Assembly: GCA_964398485.1 (NCBI GenBank)
Contig: CAYNMD010000034.1
Span: forward strand, 1 to 7,781
Origin: SSEF01 sp964398485
GTDB taxonomy: Bacteria > Patescibacteriota > Minisyncoccia > Moranbacterales > UBA1568
DNA length: 7,781 nucleotides
Direction: 5' to 3'
A program made the position numbers and the translations under genes. The notes under the pieces are model-generated. The model saw nothing but the letters and a program-made list of their open reading frames with translations. It had not been told where the DNA came from and made no database searches. Shown in pieces: positions 4,989 through 7,781 of the stretch. Each line of letters starts with the position of its first letter. Position 1 is the first letter of the stretch.

Positions 4989-5873
4989 TCATTCCCCCTC
5001 TGGAAGCGATCGATGATGGACAGCCTGATTGCGACCATGCCGCTTGACCCAGTAGACGGTCCGATCAGCATGTTCATGAAGGAGCGTGAAGGCATCCTGC
5101 GTCTGGAGCCGTTCGGTGACCTCGATGGTCTCGATGCCAATGCTCACGGTGACCGGAATGGTCACTGCTTGTCCGTTGAGGTTGGTCACGCTGATGGGGT
5201 CAGCTGCCAGCAGTCGACAGAACTCGCTTGCCTTCTCTTGAGCTGCCTTGGCGCTGACAGCTGGCCAGCAGATCCAGAACTCTTCGCCACCGCAGCGGGC
5301 GACGATATCGCTCGGCCGGTGATCGAAGAAGCGCGAGATGCGCCGGGCCAATTCGACCAGTACAGCGTCACCGACCGGGTGGCCGTGGGTGTCGTTGATC
5401 AGCTTGAAGTGGTCGATGTCGACCATCATCAGGGTGATGACTGGCAGCTGGCGCCGTTCCCCATTCACGTCATCCGGGAGGTCCGGGATGCTACGGGCCA
5501 AGGAGGCGAGTTCCCGAGCGAAGTATTCGTCAAAGGCTCGCCGATTGTTGAGCCCGGTCAAGGGATCGGTTCCTGCCGCTTCTTGGAAATAGACGATCTG
5601 CATCTGCTGTGCGGCGATATGCTTCTCCTGAGCCACGATGACGTGGTGCTTGGCCACGACCTCTCTCGCGAGGATGGCCAGCTGGTCGAGCCAGTGTTGG
5701 GCCAGAGTCTCGGGCCGACTCTCGAGGAGGCAGAGGAGGGCTCTGGCCAGGATGTCATCCCAGGGATTATCCTGCTGCCTACCCTCCACGAGGACGCGGA
5801 CGGCATGCTGCAGCTCAGCATTGCGGGATTGACAGGCCAGGAGCTCTTCCTGGAGATGTTCAATTTGAGACAC
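4989..5873 (-). CDS. Diguanylate cyclase (GGDEF domain) with I-site
   Basis: The enzyme makes the second messenger cyclic di-GMP from two GTP. The 294-residue protein has an N-terminal glutamine-rich helical part (1-95, probably coiled coil) without membrane segments. The GGDEF domain follows. TDPLTGLNNRRAF (102-114) opens it. VDIDHFKLIND (151-161) supplies the metal-binding aspartate region. The signature GGEEF is at 195-199. RPSD (186-189) sits exactly five residues before it, matching the RxxD inhibitory site by which c-di-GMP limits its own synthesis. VSIGIE (243-248) and KRHGRNQ (277-283) close the domain. I start at GTG 5873 because AGGAG lies six bases upstream. The longer frame from 5990 adds a leader containing the promoter and is unlikely to be translated. 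It heads an operon with the genes at 4773 and 4396. There is no sensor domain, so its input is unclear. Confidence 0.93.
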   Translation of the reverse strand: MSQIEHLQEELLACQSRNAELQHAVRVLVEGRQQDNPWDDILARALLCLLESRPETLAQHWLDQLAILAREVVAKHHVIVAQEKHIAAQQMQIVYFQEAAGTDPLTGLNNRRAFDEYFARELASLARSIPDLPDDVNGERRQLPVITLMMVDIDHFKLINDTHGHPVGDAVLVELARRISRFFDHRPSDIVARCGGEEFWICWPAVSAKAAQEKASEFCRLLAADPISVTNLNGQAVTIPVTVSIGIETIEVTERLQTQDAFTLLHEHADRTVYWVKRHGRNQAVHHRSLPEGE

Positions 5874-5951
5874 GGTGTTCTCCTTGGGTGCTTGGTTGAC
5901 GAAGGGACGTCTCTGGGACGCCAAGAAATATGTTAAGGGACGATAGATGAT

Positions 5952-5990
5952 AGTATACTGAATAATAATAATTGTCAATATTCGAGTCAA
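5952..5990 (-). promoter_or_regulatory. Overlapping promoters of the diguanylate cyclase operon
   Basis: TTGACT (5990-5985) and TATTAT (5967-5962) are separated by 17 bases. A second pair, TTGACA (5978-5973) and TATACT (5957-5952), has a 15-base spacer. Either would give a leader of roughly 80 bases before the GTG at 5873. The site abuts the start of the divergent nuclease gene, so the two genes may influence each other. Confidence 0.6.
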
Positions 5991-6004
5991 GAAAGGAAAT
6001 GCGC

Positions 6005-6010
6005 TACAAT
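6005..6010 (+). promoter_or_regulatory. -10 box of the nuclease gene, implying a leaderless message
   Basis: TACAAT matches five of six consensus bases and ends eight bases before the ATG at 6019. Transcription would therefore start at or next to the A of the start codon. No convincing -35 box is seen at 16-18 bases. There is no Shine-Dalgarno site near the ATG; the closest AGGA is about 21 bases away. Confidence 0.45.
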
Positions 6011-6018
6011 TGAGACCT

Positions 6019-7167
6019 ATGCGCCTCTCTTATTCCGGTATTGATACCTATCAAACCTGTGGTCTAAAATATAAATTTCGGGAAATCGATAAGCTTCCAG
6101 AACCAAAATCCAAGGAAGCTATTTTTGGCACCCTCGTGCACTCCACGATGAAGTTTATTCATGATCCAGCCCTCCTTTCCCCCTCTCTCGAGGAGGCGCT
6201 CGATCATTTTGCCAAAAATTGGAAGAGTGATATTTGGATGAGTGATATCGAAGAGCGGACTGCTTTCACTCAGGGAGTAGAAATGATCCAGCGGTACTAC
6301 CATGATAATCAGCCGGACCAAGCGAGAATTGTTGCTCTCGAGAGCCGTTTTGGTATCGAAATCCCCGCTTTGGACGGGAGCAAACATGTTCTTTCAGGTA
6401 TTATTGATCGTATCGACAAGACTGATGACGGTTACGAAATTATCGACTACAAGACCGCTCGCAAAATGCCCAGTCAGGAAAAAGTAGATACTGATCTCCA
6501 GCTAACGATTTACGCCAAAGCCTTCTTGGATCGTTATCCTCATGAGAGTATTGATCGGATCACCGTGAGTCTCTACTACCTCAAACATGGTGTGAAACTC
6601 TCGTCCAAGCGTACTCTGCCTGATCTCGAGGCTCTTGATACTACGGTACTGGAAGTGGTCAAAAATATAGAGGCACAAAAGTTTGATCCTATTCTCTCCC
6701 CGTTGTGTGATTGGTGTGGCTTTCAAAAAACCTGTCCCTTGTGGAAGCATAAGTTTACAACAGAAGAGAAAAAGCTCGAGAAGAGTGAGGGCGAGCAGGC
6801 TGTCGAAGAATTTCTCTCTCTCAGAAACAAGGCAACTGAAGACAAAAAGCGCCTGGCTGAGCTGCAGGCAGTCATCATGAAATACATGGAACAAGAAGGG
6901 GTAGAACGCCTCTTTGGTACGACTGGTATCATCGGAAAATCAGTTCGGACGAGCTATAGCTATGATGAGGCGAGGCTGCGTGACCTCCTCTCCCCACTCG
7001 GTGAATGGGACAATGTTGTCAAGGTTGATGGCGTTGCCCTCAAGACAGTGCTCGCTGCCCTTCCGGCTGAGGTAAGAAAAGAAGCAGAAACGTATCGAGA
7101 GAAAAAAGAAAGTATTTCTTTATCGGTAAAAGCCAAGAAAGATACTGAGGGAGACGAAACAGTATAG
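6019..7167 (+). CDS. PD-(D/E)XK nuclease-family protein with Fe-S cysteine cluster (RecB/Cas4-like)
   Basis: This superfamily cuts DNA; members such as AddB, Cas4 and RecB-type exonucleases act in repair or end processing. The 382-residue protein shows the set of motifs. SGIDTYQTCGLKYKF (6-20) contains C14. GTLVHS contains H41. GIIDRID supplies the acidic residue, probably D130. IIDYKTA carries the D143-x-K145 pair. QLTIYA (161-166) is the conserved Q-xxx-Y helix. CDWCGFQKTC (C230, C233, C239) with C14 makes the four ligands expected for a 4Fe-4S cluster. Residues 250-382 form a charged, helical C-terminal region I cannot assign. There is no helicase domain. ATG 6019 is chosen over TTG 6010 because the domain begins there. 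The gene is divergent from the diguanylate cyclase operon and convergent with the lipoprotein gene. The target pathway is unknown. Confidence 0.9.
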   Translation: MRLSYSGIDTYQTCGLKYKFREIDKLPEPKSKEAIFGTLVHSTMKFIHDPALLSPSLEEALDHFAKNWKSDIWMSDIEERTAFTQGVEMIQRYYHDNQPDQARIVALESRFGIEIPALDGSKHVLSGIIDRIDKTDDGYEIIDYKTARKMPSQEKVDTDLQLTIYAKAFLDRYPHESIDRITVSLYYLKHGVKLSSKRTLPDLEALDTTVLEVVKNIEAQKFDPILSPLCDWCGFQKTCPLWKHKFTTEEKKLEKSEGEQAVEEFLSLRNKATEDKKRLAELQAVIMKYMEQEGVERLFGTTGIIGKSVRTSYSYDEARLRDLLSPLGEWDNVVKVDGVALKTVLAALPAEVRKEAETYREKKESISLSVKAKKDTEGDETV

Positions 7168-7172
7168 GGATA

Positions 7173-7211
7173 AAAGAAAGCGGGAGTCTGGCTGCGAGGC
7201 GTGGACTCCCG
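7173..7211 (-). terminator. Terminator of the lipoprotein gene, possibly shared with the nuclease gene
   Basis: CGGGAGTC (7181-7188) and GACTCCCG (7204-7211) are perfectly complementary with a 15-base loop. On the minus strand CTTTCTTTTA follows. On the plus strand the hairpin lies 13 bases past the nuclease stop but lacks a T-tract. Confidence 0.75.
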
Positions 7212-7246
7212 TGATCGTCAGAGTGAGCGGCATGAGGCAGGCACAC

Positions 7247-7510
7247 TCACTTCTTCTTGTTGGGATCGTCTTCGGGCGTGCCGGTAGTGGCGGCACTGGC
7301 AGCTGGGTCATTGGGGACCACGGTCGTGTCACCGAGAACACCTTGCCGAACACCCTTGTGGACATCGGCCGCGACGGTGGCAGCTCGCGAGAGGAAACCA
7401 CCACCAGCAGCATATCCACGGAGCATGTTTTCGGCGCTACCCATGGTAGTAGCCAAACAACCACCGAGAAACGGCAGTGTGGCCAAAGCCAAACTGATAC
7501 GACGATTCAT
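7247..7510 (-). CDS. Small predicted lipoprotein (87 residues)
   Basis: The N-terminus is a lipoprotein signal: MNRR, a hydrophobic ISLALATLPFL core, then LGGC with C18 as the residue to be lipidated. After processing, about 70 residues remain. A glycine- and alanine-rich segment (about 22-50) is followed by a low-complexity tail (PAASAATTGTPEDDPNKKK) likely to be disordered. I recognise no family; it resembles small entericidin-like lipoproteins only in layout. ATG 7510 is chosen because the signal peptide begins there; the frame remains open further upstream but that part covers the promoter. A weak AAAGG lies eight bases before the ATG. It has its own promoter (7557-7585) and a terminator (7173-7211). 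TGA as stop is supported by the terminator placement and the KKK end. Confidence 0.78.
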   Translation of the reverse strand: MNRRISLALATLPFLGGCLATTMGSAENMLRGYAAGGGFLSRAATVAADVHKGVRQGVLGDTTVVPNDPAASAATTGTPEDDPNKKK

Positions 7511-7556
7511 GGAAAGAACCTTTATCAAAAACCCCGGACCAAGCGCCGGTACCTTT

Positions 7557-7585
7557 GTTATAAAACCCTTTGATATATCCGTCAA
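7557..7585 (-). promoter_or_regulatory. Near-consensus promoter of the lipoprotein gene
   Basis: TTGACG (7585-7580) and TATAAC (7562-7557) each match five of six consensus bases, with a 17-base spacer. Transcription would begin near 7550. The 40-base leader contains a short CCGG/CCGG hairpin (7534-7549) followed by T5 on the minus strand, too short to call an attenuator. Confidence 0.75.
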
Positions 7586-7631
7586 TACCAAGAAAAATGG
7601 AGTTGCTGGGGAGGTAGGGAATCTCACTACT

Positions 7632-7728
7632 CGCTACGCTGCGTTCTATAGGGCTTCCGCCCTCTAGCCCGACTTCGTCGGTCACCCCGAACGGGTAAAC
7701 AAGTGTTTCCCCGACCCCTTTCCTTGTT
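7632..7728. repeat. Run of small GC-rich hairpins
   Basis: Consecutive inverted repeats are packed in under 100 bases: AGGGC/GCCCT with loop TTCC (7650-7663), CCGAC/GTCGG with loop TTC (7669-7681), ACCC/GGGT with a five-base loop (7684-7696), and AACAAG/CTTGTT with a 19-base loop (7698-7728). No gene is supported here, although the minus strand is open through part of it. It could be a REP-like repeat unit or a structured RNA. It is not a tRNA, since no anticodon arm or T-arm consensus is present. Confidence 0.5.
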
Positions 7729-7749
7729 CGATTCTTACCTCCCTATTAT

Positions 7750-7781
7750 AAACAAAAACACCCACAAGGGTATTTTCGTTT
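7750..7781. terminator. Terminator at the right edge, probably bidirectional
   Basis: ACCC (7760-7763) and GGGT (7768-7771) form a short stem, extended by A-rich and T-rich flanks. A T-rich tail lies on both strands (TTTTCGTTT on plus, TTTTTGTTT on minus). The word AAACAAAAACACCCAC (7750-7765) is identical to 1353-1368 in the Fic terminator. It may serve a minus-strand gene outside the window. Confidence 0.55.

Noticed and set aside
4989..4991. Recoded TGA as glycine (code 25) joining the cyclase and the 70-residue protein
   Set aside because: TGA also ends the lipoprotein gene just before its terminator, and no in-frame TGA interrupts the Fic or nuclease genes. Coupled translation explains the arrangement.
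4833..5936. Long plus-strand open frame (367 codons) opposite the diguanylate cyclase
   Set aside because: It is the antisense shadow of a GC-rich gene. The minus strand has all GGDEF motifs, a ribosome site and promoter; the plus frame has none.
5874..5990. Upstream extension of the diguanylate cyclase frame with a hydrophobic IIIIQYTII stretch, which might be read as a membrane anchor
   Set aside because: The stretch is encoded by the promoter itself, and a GTG at 5873 with AGGAG six bases upstream is a much better start.
7600..7720. tRNA-like region suggested by consecutive hairpins
   Set aside because: There is no cloverleaf with conserved D-arm, anticodon arm or TTCGA T-loop on either strand.
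1..7781. CRISPR array or Cas locus suggested by a Cas4-like nuclease
   Set aside because: No regularly spaced direct repeats and no other Cas gene are present.

Overview
The window is bacterial DNA of uneven composition. It uses the standard code: TAA, TAG and TGA all end genes, and TGA closes both the GGDEF gene and the small lipoprotein gene. It holds nine protein genes that I regard as real. There are no tRNA, rRNA, transposase or CRISPR sequences. Several things fit a member of the Candidate Phyla Radiation (Patescibacteria): short genes, many small unrecognised proteins, a stand-alone Fe-S PD-(D/E)XK nuclease, A-rich/T-rich CACCC-type terminators, and long structured gaps. Nothing here proves that placement.

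Left part (1-3357). The first 744 bases are AT-rich with no credible gene. They carry a terminator, a long inverted repeat (378-450) and the first copies of a small palindromic repeat centred on GGGGATACTCCCC. A perfect promoter (TTGACA, 17 bp, TATAAT) drives a GC-rich 102-residue unknown protein (845-1153) closed by a strong terminator. The minus strand then carries an AT-rich Fic-family enzyme with a C-terminal winged helix (1400-2578) and an unknown lysine-rich 102-residue protein (2757-3065). A gap of nearly 300 bases with three sizeable inverted repeats leads into a small YegP/DUF1508-type gene (3358-3576).

Central GC-rich block (3700-5873, minus strand). A diguanylate cyclase (GGEEF plus an RxxD I-site) heads a tight operon with two small unknown proteins (70 and 121 residues; gaps of 3 and 11 bases). 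A separate 149-residue unknown gene follows, with its own promoter and terminator. These genes use good Shine-Dalgarno sites, several of the form AGGAGAA. The other genes have weak, oddly spaced or no Shine-Dalgarno sites.

Right part (5874-7781). A short divergent promoter region separates the diguanylate cyclase operon from a RecB/Cas4-like PD-(D/E)XK protein with an apparent Fe-S cysteine cluster (6019-7167). Its -10 box lies only eight bases before the ATG, so its message may be leaderless. Convergent to it is a small predicted lipoprotein (7247-7510) with a near-consensus promoter. The window ends in a run of small hairpins and a terminator that shares 16 identical bases with the Fic terminator.

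The least explained signals are the dispersed GGGGATACTCCCC repeat (one related palindrome lies inside a coding sequence), the structured leader before the YegP-like gene, and the palindromes around the Fic promoter.
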